Below, piece by piece: positions 1-5,911 of a stretch of DNA of 23,093 nucleotides. The DNA comes from CAZYHU01 sp964524475 (lineage in GTDB: Bacteria > Patescibacteriota > Minisyncoccia > Phycocordibacterales > UBA1006): the NCBI GenBank assembly GCA_964524475.1, contig CAZGCO010000009.1, forward strand, positions 1 to 23,093, written 5' to 3'. The notes under the pieces are model-generated. The model was not told the origin of the DNA, ran no database searches, and was given only the letters and a program-made list of their open reading frames with translations. Position numbers and translations under genes: made by a program. Within the stretch, counting starts at the first letter, position 1. Each line of letters begins with the position of its first letter.

Positions 1-41
1 ATCACTCCTAAAACGATGAGATATAAAAAATCTGAGTTCAT
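1..41 (-). CDS. N-terminal fragment of an unidentified, probably membrane-anchored protein
   Basis: Reading leftward from an ATG at 41-39 there is an open frame of 13 codons, MNSDFLYLIVLGV, that leaves the window. The residues after Asp4 are almost all hydrophobic, which fits an N-terminal membrane anchor or signal sequence. A strong minus-strand promoter (87-115) drives it, with a predicted transcript start near 80, so the leader would be about 39 nt and contains a 6-codon mini-ORF. With so few residues the family cannot be named. The call rests on the promoter, the ATG and the hydrophobic start. Confidence 0.4.
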   Translation of the reverse strand, partial: MNSDFLYLIVLGV

Positions 42-52
42 AATATAGTTTT

Positions 53-73
53 TTATTTAGTTTGAAATAACAT
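53..73 (-). other. 6-codon upstream ORF (MLFQTK) in the leader of the leftmost gene
   Basis: On the minus strand an ATG at 73-71 opens a frame of six sense codons closed by TAA at 55-53, twelve bases before the ATG of the next gene. It is the first ATG after the predicted transcript start near 80. In a genome where most genes appear to start at or next to the transcript start, a short frame here could affect translation of the following gene. It could also be chance in AT-rich sequence. Confidence 0.25.
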
Positions 74-86
74 TATTGTTAGTATT

Positions 87-115
87 AGTATAGCATATTT
101 ATATATAAAAGTCAA
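87..115 (-). promoter_or_regulatory. Near-consensus sigma70-type promoter, leftward
   Basis: On the minus strand TTGACT (115-110) is separated by exactly 17 nt from TATACT (92-87), which is preceded by TGC, an extended -10. This is one of the best promoter matches in the window. Predicted transcript start is near 80. Confidence 0.7.
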
Positions 116-139
116 GTACCTAGGGTAATAATATAGCCA

Positions 140-170
140 CAGAAAAAGCCTTAAAATAAGGCTTTTTCTG
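140..170 (-). terminator. Hairpin terminator after the tRNA-Cys/Leu/Leu cluster
   Basis: Perfect inverted repeat with 14-nt arms (140-153 and 157-170), with GGC-type pairs in the middle and A5/U5 runs in the stem. It lies 7 bases beyond the 3' end of tRNA-Leu(UAG) on the minus strand. The U-tract is largely inside the stem, as in most terminators of this window. Confidence 0.65.
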
Positions 171-177
171 TTTATTG

Positions 178-259
178 TGCCGGAGAGGAGACTTGAACTC
201 CTATGGGTCACCCCGCTTGCTCCTAAGGCAAGTGCGTCTACCAATTTCGCCACCCCGGC
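178..259 (-). tRNA. tRNA-Leu (anticodon UAG)
   Basis: On the minus strand the acceptor arms GCCGGGG and CTCCGGC pair over 7 positions with one G-U. The T-arm is AGGAG-TTCAAGT-CTCCT. The anticodon stem CTTGC/GCAAG closes loop CTTAGGA, so the anticodon is UAG. A long variable arm marks a class II tRNA, as expected for Leu. The discriminator is A and CCA is not encoded. It is the last of three tRNAs in a minus-strand cluster and is followed by the hairpin at 140-170. Confidence 0.95.
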
Positions 260-311
260 ATATGTTATTATTTTTATCCTTTGAGAGTTTTGTTGTAATA
301 TAGCAACAAAG

Positions 312-395
312 TGCCTGGGGCGGGAATCGAACCCGCACGCCCTTGCGAGCACAAGATTTTAAGTCTTGGGTGTCTACCGATTCCACCACCCAGGC
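312..395 (-). tRNA. tRNA-Leu (anticodon UAA)
   Basis: On the minus strand the acceptor arms GCCTGGG and CCCAGGC pair. The T-arm is GCGGG-TTCGATT-CCCGC, and the anticodon stem CAAGA/TCTTG closes loop CTTAAAA, giving UAA. The long variable arm is typical of class II tRNA-Leu. Discriminator A, no encoded CCA. It is the middle gene of the cluster, 52 nt upstream of tRNA-Leu(UAG) and 35 nt downstream of tRNA-Cys. Confidence 0.95.
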
Positions 396-430
396 AAATA
401 CAACGGTACAAGTAAACAAAGTTTACCTTG

Positions 431-502
431 AGGCGTGGGCGGGAATTGAACCCGCGCATGGCGGTTTTGCAGACCGCAGCGTTACCACTTCGCCACCACG
501 CC
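431..502 (-). tRNA. tRNA-Cys (anticodon GCA)
   Basis: On the minus strand the acceptor arms GGCGTGG and CCACGCC pair with discriminator U, the expected base for tRNA-Cys. The T-arm is GCGGG-TTCAATT-CCCGC. The anticodon stem GCGGT/ACCGC closes loop CTGCAAA, so the anticodon is GCA. CCA is not encoded. It is the first gene of the minus-strand tRNA cluster. A possible weak promoter (TTGCAA with an AT-rich -10) lies just upstream but is not clear. Confidence 0.95.
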
Positions 503-559
503 GTATAGTTTATTACAAAAATGGTTTTTTTGCAATAACTATTTTTTTTTAAACCACCT

Positions 560-632
560 AAATATAATTAAATTTTATAACCCTGCAGGATCGTTTCACT
601 ATGGCTTCGGGTTATTAAATTTAATTATATTT
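560..632. repeat. Inverted-repeat element A between rbfA and tRNA-Cys
   Basis: Arms 560-583 and 609-632 are complementary at 23 of 24 positions and enclose a 25-nt loop (584-608). The outer stem is almost pure A/T; the inner end is CCC/GGG. No clean U-run follows on the minus strand, so it is not an ordinary terminator for rbfA, although it lies 12 nt past the rbfA stop. On the minus strand the loop begins GAAGCC and ends TGCA. Both motifs, at the same positions next to the closing CC/GG, recur in element B (1027-1107). Confidence 0.75.
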
Positions 633-644
633 TTGTGTAGTTTT

Positions 645-965
645 TTATTCGTCAGCTAATATATCAAAAATAACTTGTCTATTTTTTTCACCTGCATCCA
701 ATACGAATACTATATAGGGTAATGCATGTAATTTGCCATGTTTTTTTAATTCTCCACGAACAACGTCTTTGTTTCTGGTAAGAAAATCCAGTACTGCACG
801 TTCCTGGTTTTCGGGTAATACCGATACACCCAGGGTGCAGTATTTCTGATCATTAGACAGGGTACAACTGGTAATAGTAATCAATGATTTCTTATTTGAT
901 TCACGATTAATCCAGTTACTCGCTATTTTGTGTATTTCTTTTTCGAGTGATTTTGATCCTAACAT
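645..965 (-). CDS. rbfA: Ribosome-binding factor A
   Basis: RbfA is a small KH-fold factor that binds the 30S subunit and helps the 5' end of 16S rRNA mature. The 106-aa product has the length and pattern of the family: an N-terminal helix, a strand segment LITITSCTLSNDQKYCTLGVSV matching the family's 'ITxxxVSxDLxxAxVYVS' region, a central helix ending in VRGELKKH, then the strand ALPYIVFVLD and a C-terminal helix. Identity is low but position supports it: it lies downstream of infB on the same strand, the classical infB-rbfA order. The 164-nt gap from infB holds repeat element B. A TATGTT hexamer (972-977) sits 6 nt before the ATG, so it may also have its own leaderless transcript. Repeat element A follows the stop. 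Confidence 0.75.
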   Translation of the reverse strand: MLGSKSLEKEIHKIASNWINRESNKKSLITITSCTLSNDQKYCTLGVSVLPENQERAVLDFLTRNKDVVRGELKKHGKLHALPYIVFVLDAGEKNRQVIFDILADE

Positions 966-1026
966 GTCATAAACATACTACAAATAGGTCATAATAGCAA
1001 GATAATTCAGTTTATTCGCTTGTATT

Positions 1027-1107
1027 GGTCAAATTTGTCTTCCAAAATCCTGCAGAACTCGGCTACGCCTCAAACAGGCTTCGGATTTTTCCATACAAAC
1101 TTTGACC
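1027..1107. repeat. Inverted-repeat element B between infB and rbfA
   Basis: Arms 1027-1050 and 1083-1107 form an imperfect stem: 7 outer pairs, a one-base bulge, 5 pairs, a 5-nt internal loop and 7 inner pairs. The loop (1051-1082) reads GAAGCC at one end and TGCA at the other on the minus strand, as in element A. The neighbouring pairs differ in compensating fashion (ACCC/GGGT in A, ATCC/GGAT in B). A small GGC-TAC-GCC hairpin lies in the loop. It begins 22 nt past the infB stop. Confidence 0.7.
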
Positions 1108-1129
1108 TCAGCTTGATATCTCGGGGTTT

Positions 1130-2632
1130 TTATTTTAGTACGGTTATAAATGATTCCATAATGTCACCTTCTAATACTTGTACGTTGGTTTCTATTGCCA
1201 TACCGAATTCATTTCCTGATTCTACGTTTTGACTGGGTGCTTTTCCTTGCTGTAGGCTGGTTATTTTACCCCGACCGATAATTTCTTCTTCACGGATAAA
1301 TTTTACTTCCGATTTTATATTAAGTGTACCTGTGTTCACACGTCCACCTGCGACCACGGTTCCTTTTTGGGTGCTAAATACTTTTAATATTTTTGTACTA
1401 CTGGTTACTTCATCAATATTTTTCATAGGTTTGCGTTCTGTACGGATTTTTTCCAACCATTCAGTGATTTTATAAATGATACTGTGGGTACCAATAGTGA
1501 TATCAGATGCTCCATTCATATCACGGATTTTTGGATCTATGTCTACATTGAATCCGATGATAATACTTTGTTTGTCAGATAATGCTAATTGCATATCTGA
1601 TTCACCGATAGTACCAACACCTGTTTTAATAATTTTGAAATATACTTCAGGGATAGAGAGTTTTTCTATTTCTGCGCTGATAGCTTCTGCAATACCGTAT
1701 ACATCTGTCTTAATGATTATAGGAATAACCAGAGTATCTTCACCTAATACTTGTCGTGACGCAGTTGTTTCATCAGTTATTTCTTGTGCGAGACGAATAT
1801 ATTCTTCGGCATCTTTTTTAGTTTCTAATACTTGAAACATAGTACCAATATGTGGTAACTCTGAAAAACCAGTAATACATACAGGTGTAGAAAATGTTGC
1901 ATGGGTAATGTTTTTACCTAATCCGTTTTCCATGAGTCGAGTATTTGCTAATGAATTATCAGTAGCAATAAACTGACCAGTCGTCATAGATCCATTTTTA
2001 ATAATCAAAGTTGCAGATACTCCACGTTTTGCGTCCATGTGCGCTTCAATAATAAACCCTGTTGCAAGTGTTGTTGGGTCTCCGATAAATTCAGAAAATT
2101 CTGCAAGCAAAAGAATAGTTTCCAATAATTCAGGAATACCAATACCAGAAATTGCAGAAATAGGAATACAGGGAATGTCTCCACCATACCCCTCGACAAA
2201 AACCCCATTTTCCATGAGTTCTGATTTTACTCGTTCTATGTTTACATGAGGACGGTCAATTTTTGTGAGAGCTACAATGTATGGAACTTTGTTTTGTTCT
2301 ATTGTTTTTATGGCTTCGATAGTTTGAGCTTTTACTCCTTCTTCACTGGAAACAATTAATATAGCAATATCGGCAATAGTCGCTCCACGGTTACGCATAT
2401 GAGAAAATGCCGCATGACCTGGAGTATCAATAAAAGTAATTCGTTTTATATCACCATGTGGGTCAGTGTGGTGTACTTCATAGGCAGAAATATGTTGGGT
2501 GATACCACCTGCTTCACCTGCGACGATATTAGACTTGCGAATATAATCCAATAGACTAGATTTTCCATGATCAACATGCCCCATAATGGCAACTACTGGC
2601 GGTCGTTCAGTTGTGTGAGTTTTTTTAGTCAT
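1130..2632 (-). CDS. infB: Translation initiation factor IF-2 (short form)
   Basis: IF-2 is the GTPase that brings initiator tRNA to the 30S subunit and promotes subunit joining. The 500-aa product starts almost at the G domain. G1 is GHVDHGKS (18-25), the G2 region GITQHIS follows at 43, G3 is DTPGH (69-73) and G4 is TKID (123-126). Domains II, III and the fMet-tRNA-binding C2 domain follow, ending in the usual '...EFGMAIE...GDIMESF' segment. The long, variable N-terminal region of larger IF-2 proteins is absent, as is common in reduced CPR genomes. A TATACA hexamer (2642-2647) lies 9 nt before the ATG and there is no Shine-Dalgarno sequence. rbfA follows and the DUF4446 gene precedes it by 35 nt. 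Confidence 0.95.
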   Translation of the reverse strand: MTKKTHTTERPPVVAIMGHVDHGKSSLLDYIRKSNIVAGEAGGITQHISAYEVHHTDPHGDIKRITFIDTPGHAAFSHMRNRGATIADIAILIVSSEEGVKAQTIEAIKTIEQNKVPYIVALTKIDRPHVNIERVKSELMENGVFVEGYGGDIPCIPISAISGIGIPELLETILLLAEFSEFIGDPTTLATGFIIEAHMDAKRGVSATLIIKNGSMTTGQFIATDNSLANTRLMENGLGKNITHATFSTPVCITGFSELPHIGTMFQVLETKKDAEEYIRLAQEITDETTASRQVLGEDTLVIPIIIKTDVYGIAEAISAEIEKLSIPEVYFKIIKTGVGTIGESDMQLALSDKQSIIIGFNVDIDPKIRDMNGASDITIGTHSIIYKITEWLEKIRTERKPMKNIDEVTSSTKILKVFSTQKGTVVAGGRVNTGTLNIKSEVKFIREEEIIGRGKITSLQQGKAPSQNVESGNEFGMAIETNVQVLEGDIMESFITVLK

Positions 2633-2667
2633 AAAGGTAGTTGTATAATAGGGTCATTGATAATATA

Positions 2668-3144
2668 TTATGATGTTTTATCCATCATATCTTTTGCTTG
2701 TTTCAGGGATTGTGCTTCTTCGGGAGACAGTTCATGAGGTGAGGTAAAATTTTGTAATGGTTTTGCATAGATACCAATACGTGCACGGGAATGAATAGAT
2801 GAAATAATTGTTCCGTCGCCGTTTTCTGATATGAGTGTGGTGACAAACGATTGTTTACCACCCATATCAGGGAATGCATCATAACGTACTGTTGAAATTC
2901 CACGTACTGAACCAGATAGACGCTCATCCAGGTTTTGGCTGTATTTTTTTAGGAGATTATCTTTATCATGGAGTTGACTGATTTCGTTTTTAATATGTGC
3001 AATAGTTTGTTCAATATTAGTACCTGCTGGTGTTCGCATAAACTTTTTCCATCGCATCGAAATAACATAGAGCCAAATAATGTTTCCCAAGAGAAACACT
3101 GCAAGAATGGTAATAGCTATCCAAAATAATGTAAACGTTTCCAT
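2668..3144 (-). CDS. DUF4446 family membrane-anchored protein
   Basis: A 158-aa protein of unknown function that resembles the DUF4446 family. It has one N-terminal transmembrane helix (about residues 3-25), a short coiled-coil-like segment (IEQTIAHIKNEISQL and beyond), then the conserved part: RYDAFPDMGGKQSF, a strand pair around LISENGDGTIISSIHSR, YAKPL, and LSPEEAQSLKQA near the end. An in-frame ATG four codons upstream (3156) is less likely: the -10 hexamer TATGCT (3152-3157) lies between the two, and with a TTGAAT -35 at 17 nt it predicts transcription starting at the 3144 ATG. The gene is divergent from the cysteine desulfurase with only 39 bp between start codons. Confidence 0.75.
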   Translation of the reverse strand: METFTLFWIAITILAVFLLGNIIWLYVISMRWKKFMRTPAGTNIEQTIAHIKNEISQLHDKDNLLKKYSQNLDERLSGSVRGISTVRYDAFPDMGGKQSFVTTLISENGDGTIISSIHSRARIGIYAKPLQNFTSPHELSPEEAQSLKQAKDMMDKTS

Positions 3145-3151
3145 GCTATGG

Positions 3152-3180
3152 AGCATACATCATTTTTGTGTTATATTCAA
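3152..3180. promoter_or_regulatory. Overlapping divergent promoters for DUF4446 and the cysteine desulfurase
   Basis: Minus strand: TTGAAT (3180-3175), 17 nt, TATGCT (3157-3152), then 7 nt to the ATG at 3144. Plus strand: extended -10 TGTTATATT (hexamer 3172-3177), then 6 nt to the ATG at 3184, with no good -35. The minus -35 overlaps the plus -10, so the two may compete for polymerase. Confidence 0.55.
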
Positions 3181-3183
3181 GTC

Positions 3184-4431
3184 ATGAAAAATATATTTGC
3201 AAAAATATTCAAGAAAAAATACATTTACCTGGATCATGCATCAACAACACCTATGGACACAGGTGTTTTGCGTGAAATGAATCGTGTATATAACAAGTAT
3301 TATTACAATGTGAACAGTTGGTACACCCCGGCGGTACAAACAAAAAAACTTGTACAAGATGCCCGAATACAAGTAGCAGTTGAATTGGTTACTACGTCAG
3401 ATCATATTGTATTTACTGGTGGGGGAACAGAGGCAAATCATTTGGTTATTATGGGAGTATTACGGAACTATCAAAAAACAAAACCAGGATCAGTACCACA
3501 TATGATTATCTCAGAAATCGAACATGCATCGGTTATAGAGATGGTAAAACAATTATCAGAACAGGGTGTTGTAACCGTATCGTATGTCCCTGTAACTGAA
3601 CAAGGAATTATTTGTCTGGATACTTTAAAAATATTACTGAAACCAGAAACAATATTAGTTTCAGTTATGTATGCAAATAACGAAATAGGTACGATACAAC
3701 CAATTAGAGAGATTGCTAAACTATTGCGTTGTTATAAAAAAAATATAACCATGAATCATGGGGCAGTATATCCATTGTTCCATACGGATACTATTGCTGG
3801 CTCTGCATATGTGGATTTAGACACACGGAAACTAGGGGTTGATTTTATGACGTTATCAGGATCAAAAGTTTATGGACCAAAATCTGTTGGGGTTGTATAT
3901 ATGAAACATGTAGATAGTTTGTACCCAGATAGGTTCGGTGGAGATCAAGAATATGGACTGCGTCCAGGTACTCAGGATCCTGCGTCTATTGTTGGTATGG
4001 CACACGCACTGTCACAGGTACGGGCAAAATCTATTTCAGAATCAATTCGATTGTCACAATTGCGTGATCAGTGTATAGATTATTTACAGCAAAATATCCC
4101 TGGCAGTATTATTAATGGATCGCTTGATAATCGATTGCCGAACAATATTCATATATCAATACCAGGTATTTCAGGAGAACGTTTGGTAATAGAATTAGAT
4201 GCTCGGGGTGTTTGCGTAGCTACTCGTAGTGCCTGCAGTATGGACCGTGAAGACGAATCTCATGTGATCATGGCTATCCATAAACAACAGTCCCAATCAG
4301 GATATGGCAATATCAGAATAACCATGGGGTCTGGTACTACAAAACAGGATATGGCCTATGCTACCAGGGTTTTGGTGGATATTGTCCAAAAAATACACCT
4401 TTTTGAAAAGGGGCTTAAAATACTTGCATAA
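3184..4431 (+). CDS. Cysteine desulfurase (NifS/IscS-like, PLP-dependent)
   Basis: Class V aminotransferase-fold enzyme that takes sulfur from cysteine as a protein persulfide for tRNA thiolation or Fe-S assembly. In the 415-aa product: YLDHASTTP (15-23), GGGTEANH (79-86), PLP-stacking His114 in EIEHAS, YANNEIGT (163-170), the PLP-N1 Asp202 in HTDTIAG, Schiff-base Lys228 in SGSKVYGPK, the GGDQEYGLRPGTQ loop, and catalytic Cys351 in RSACS. Two positions differ from usual: the Gln of the DAxQ motif is Ala here, and the His before the lysine is Ser. The start at 3184 (not 3148) follows from an extended -10 exactly 6 nt upstream. No iscU, sufBCD or mnmA is adjacent, so the sulfur acceptor is unknown. 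Confidence 0.9.
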   Translation: MKNIFAKIFKKKYIYLDHASTTPMDTGVLREMNRVYNKYYYNVNSWYTPAVQTKKLVQDARIQVAVELVTTSDHIVFTGGGTEANHLVIMGVLRNYQKTKPGSVPHMIISEIEHASVIEMVKQLSEQGVVTVSYVPVTEQGIICLDTLKILLKPETILVSVMYANNEIGTIQPIREIAKLLRCYKKNITMNHGAVYPLFHTDTIAGSAYVDLDTRKLGVDFMTLSGSKVYGPKSVGVVYMKHVDSLYPDRFGGDQEYGLRPGTQDPASIVGMAHALSQVRAKSISESIRLSQLRDQCIDYLQQNIPGSIINGSLDNRLPNNIHISIPGISGERLVIELDARGVCVATRSACSMDREDESHVIMAIHKQQSQSGYGNIRITMGSGTTKQDMAYATRVLVDIVQKIHLFEKGLKILA

Positions 4432-4461
4432 TTATATTTTTCATGTATACTATTTCACATT

Positions 4462-4803
4462 ATGGCAAAAGACACTACACAAACAGGACCATTTGCAGTT
4501 ATAGCAACTGGTGGGAAACAATACGTGGTACGCGCGGGTGATATTATTACTGTAGAAAAAATGGACGGACAGTATGCCGCTGGTGATATCGTAAATTTTG
4601 ATCAGGTACTCTTGATTGATAATGGAACTACTACTACCGTAGGAACACCTACTGTTTCTGGGGCAAAAGTTTCTGCAACATTCGTGAATGCAGGACGTAC
4701 TCCAAAAATCGATGTTATTAAATATCGTGCGAAATCTCGTTATTACAAGAAACGTGGTCACCGTCAACCATTCATGAAATTCCAAATTGCAACTATTGCA
4801 TAA
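4462..4803 (+). CDS. rplU: 50S ribosomal protein L21
   Basis: The 113-aa product has the L21 hallmarks: FAVIATGGKQYVV near the start, GDIITVEKM, VLLIDN, GTPTVSGAKVSATFV and the rRNA-binding basic stretch KYRAKSRYYKKRGHRQPF near the end. L21 binds 23S rRNA in the large subunit. TATACT (4446-4451) lies 10 nt before the ATG and there is no Shine-Dalgarno sequence. A hairpin terminator follows the stop codon directly. In many bacteria rpmA (L27) follows rplU; here rplU appears to be monocistronic and is followed by ruvB. Confidence 0.95.
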   Translation: MAKDTTQTGPFAVIATGGKQYVVRAGDIITVEKMDGQYAAGDIVNFDQVLLIDNGTTTTVGTPTVSGAKVSATFVNAGRTPKIDVIKYRAKSRYYKKRGHRQPFMKFQIATIA

Positions 4804-4831
4804 CAAAACCCCTTATGGGGTTTTGTTTTTT
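4804..4831 (+). terminator. Intrinsic terminator of rplU
   Basis: CAAAACCCC (4804-4812), loop TTAT, GGGGTTTTG (4817-4825), then six T. It begins immediately after the rplU stop. The predicted -35 of ruvB (TTGTTT, 4823-4828) overlaps its 3' end. Confidence 0.85.
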
Positions 4832-4851
4832 GTTAGGCAATAATGTATACT
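4823..4851 (+). promoter_or_regulatory. ruvB promoter that fixes the start codon
   Basis: TTGTTT (4823-4828), 17 nt, TATACT (4846-4851), then 6 nt to the ATG at 4858, so the A of that ATG is the predicted +1. The -10 hexamer overlaps the upstream in-frame ATG at 4843, which argues against using it. Confidence 0.6.
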
Positions 4852-4857
4852 GTTCAT

Positions 4858-5856
4858 ATGATACAGCCAGGCAAAGAAATACATGAAAAAAAAGACGCTG
4901 ATGTTCAGACGTCTTTTGTAGACAGTCAATTACGTCCGAATACATGGGATGATTATATTGGACAGGATACTATCAAAAAAAATTTAAAAATATTGATTGG
5001 AGCAGCACAGGCGCGTAACCAAATTCCTGAACATGTATTGTTTTATGGACCTCCTGGGCTCGGTAAAACGACCCTGGCGCACTTGATAGCACGGGAAACA
5101 GGTCGTACGATGAAAATCACGTCAGGTCCCGCTATTGAACGTGTGGCAGACCTTGCAAGTATTTTAACAAATCTACAACCAGGTGATATTTTATTTATTG
5201 ATGAAATTCATCGATTAAATAAAATGATCGAAGAAGTTTTATACCCAGCATTGGAATCAGGGGTATTGGATATTGTTATTGGTAAGGGTCCATCTGCTCG
5301 TACCATACAGTTAGATTTGTCTCCGTTTACGTTAATCGCAGCAACTACTCGTATGGCGCTCATTTCGTCTCCTTTGCGTAGTCGTTTTTCTGGTGGATCA
5401 CATCGGTTAGAGTTTTATGAGCCTGTACATATTGAAAAAATTATTCAAAACTCTGCCACGAAATTGGGTATTGATATTACAGATGAAGCATTGTCAGATA
5501 TTGCGCTTCGCAGTCGTCAGACACCACGTATTGCAAATCATTTATTAAAACGTGTACGTGACTATGCCCAGGTGAGTAATATTGATAGTATTGATACCCA
5601 TACTGTGGTTTCTGCGCTCGATATGTTGGGTATTGATAGTTTGGGGTTGTCTCCGTCAGATAGGCGAATACTGCAAGTCATCAATGATAATTTTAACGGT
5701 GGTCCTGTAGGACTAAAAACCATTGCTGCTGCAACAGGTGAAGAAGAAAGCACTCTCGAAGAGGTTATTGAGCCATTTCTTATTCAATCAGGATTACTGG
5801 AAAAAACTGCCCGTGGACGTGTTATTACTGACAAGGGAAGAAATCATCTAAAATAA
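4858..5856 (+). CDS. ruvB: Holliday junction branch-migration ATPase RuvB
   Basis: Hexameric AAA+ motor that, with RuvA, moves Holliday junctions during recombination repair. The product is 332 aa from the 4858 start, normal for the family. Visible are LRPNTWDDYIGQ, Walker A GPPGLGKTTLA, Walker B LFIDEIHRLN, sensor region AATTRMALISSPLRSRF, and the C-terminal winged helix with GPVGLKTIAAATGEE and EPFLIQSGLLEKTARGR. After the arginine-finger region the family's 'RFGIVQRLEFY' is RFSGGSHRLEFY here. ruvA and ruvC are not in the window. The frame extends upstream to 4843 but the promoter argues for 4858. A long bidirectional terminator starts at its stop codon and is shared with topA. Confidence 0.95.
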   Translation: MIQPGKEIHEKKDADVQTSFVDSQLRPNTWDDYIGQDTIKKNLKILIGAAQARNQIPEHVLFYGPPGLGKTTLAHLIARETGRTMKITSGPAIERVADLASILTNLQPGDILFIDEIHRLNKMIEEVLYPALESGVLDIVIGKGPSARTIQLDLSPFTLIAATTRMALISSPLRSRFSGGSHRLEFYEPVHIEKIIQNSATKLGIDITDEALSDIALRSRQTPRIANHLLKRVRDYAQVSNIDSIDTHTVVSALDMLGIDSLGLSPSDRRILQVINDNFNGGPVGLKTIAAATGEEESTLEEVIEPFLIQSGLLEKTARGRVITDKGRNHLK

Positions 5857-5911
5857 AAAAAGGACGTAAAAAATAATCCCTTATGGGGATTATTTTTTAC
5901 GTCCTTTTTTT
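5855..5911. terminator. 26-bp bidirectional terminator shared by ruvB and topA
   Basis: Perfect arms 5855-5880 and 5886-5911 around loop TTATG, with A7 at one end and T7 at the other, so it can work in both directions. The left arm starts inside the ruvB stop codon. The right arm contains the last codons of topA (KKGRKK and TAA, 5890 on). Confidence 0.9.

Noticed and set aside
53..552. Several ORFs of 61-99 aa on both strands over the tRNA cluster (for example 53-352, 201-419, 274-459, 343-552)
   Set aside because: They translate tRNA genes and flanks; the three tRNA structures explain the sequence.
560..632. Ordinary rho-independent terminator for rbfA
   Set aside because: The loop is 25 nt, the stem is mostly A/T and no U-run follows on the minus strand; the loop shares conserved ends with element B.
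4450..4806. 118-aa Cys-rich ORF opposite rplU
   Set aside because: Antisense shadow of L21; its cysteines derive from reverse-complemented GCA/ACA codons.
4843..4857. Upstream ATG of ruvB as the start codon
   Set aside because: It overlaps the predicted -10 (TATACT 4846-4851), and the internal ATG at 4858 sits exactly 6 nt downstream of that hexamer.
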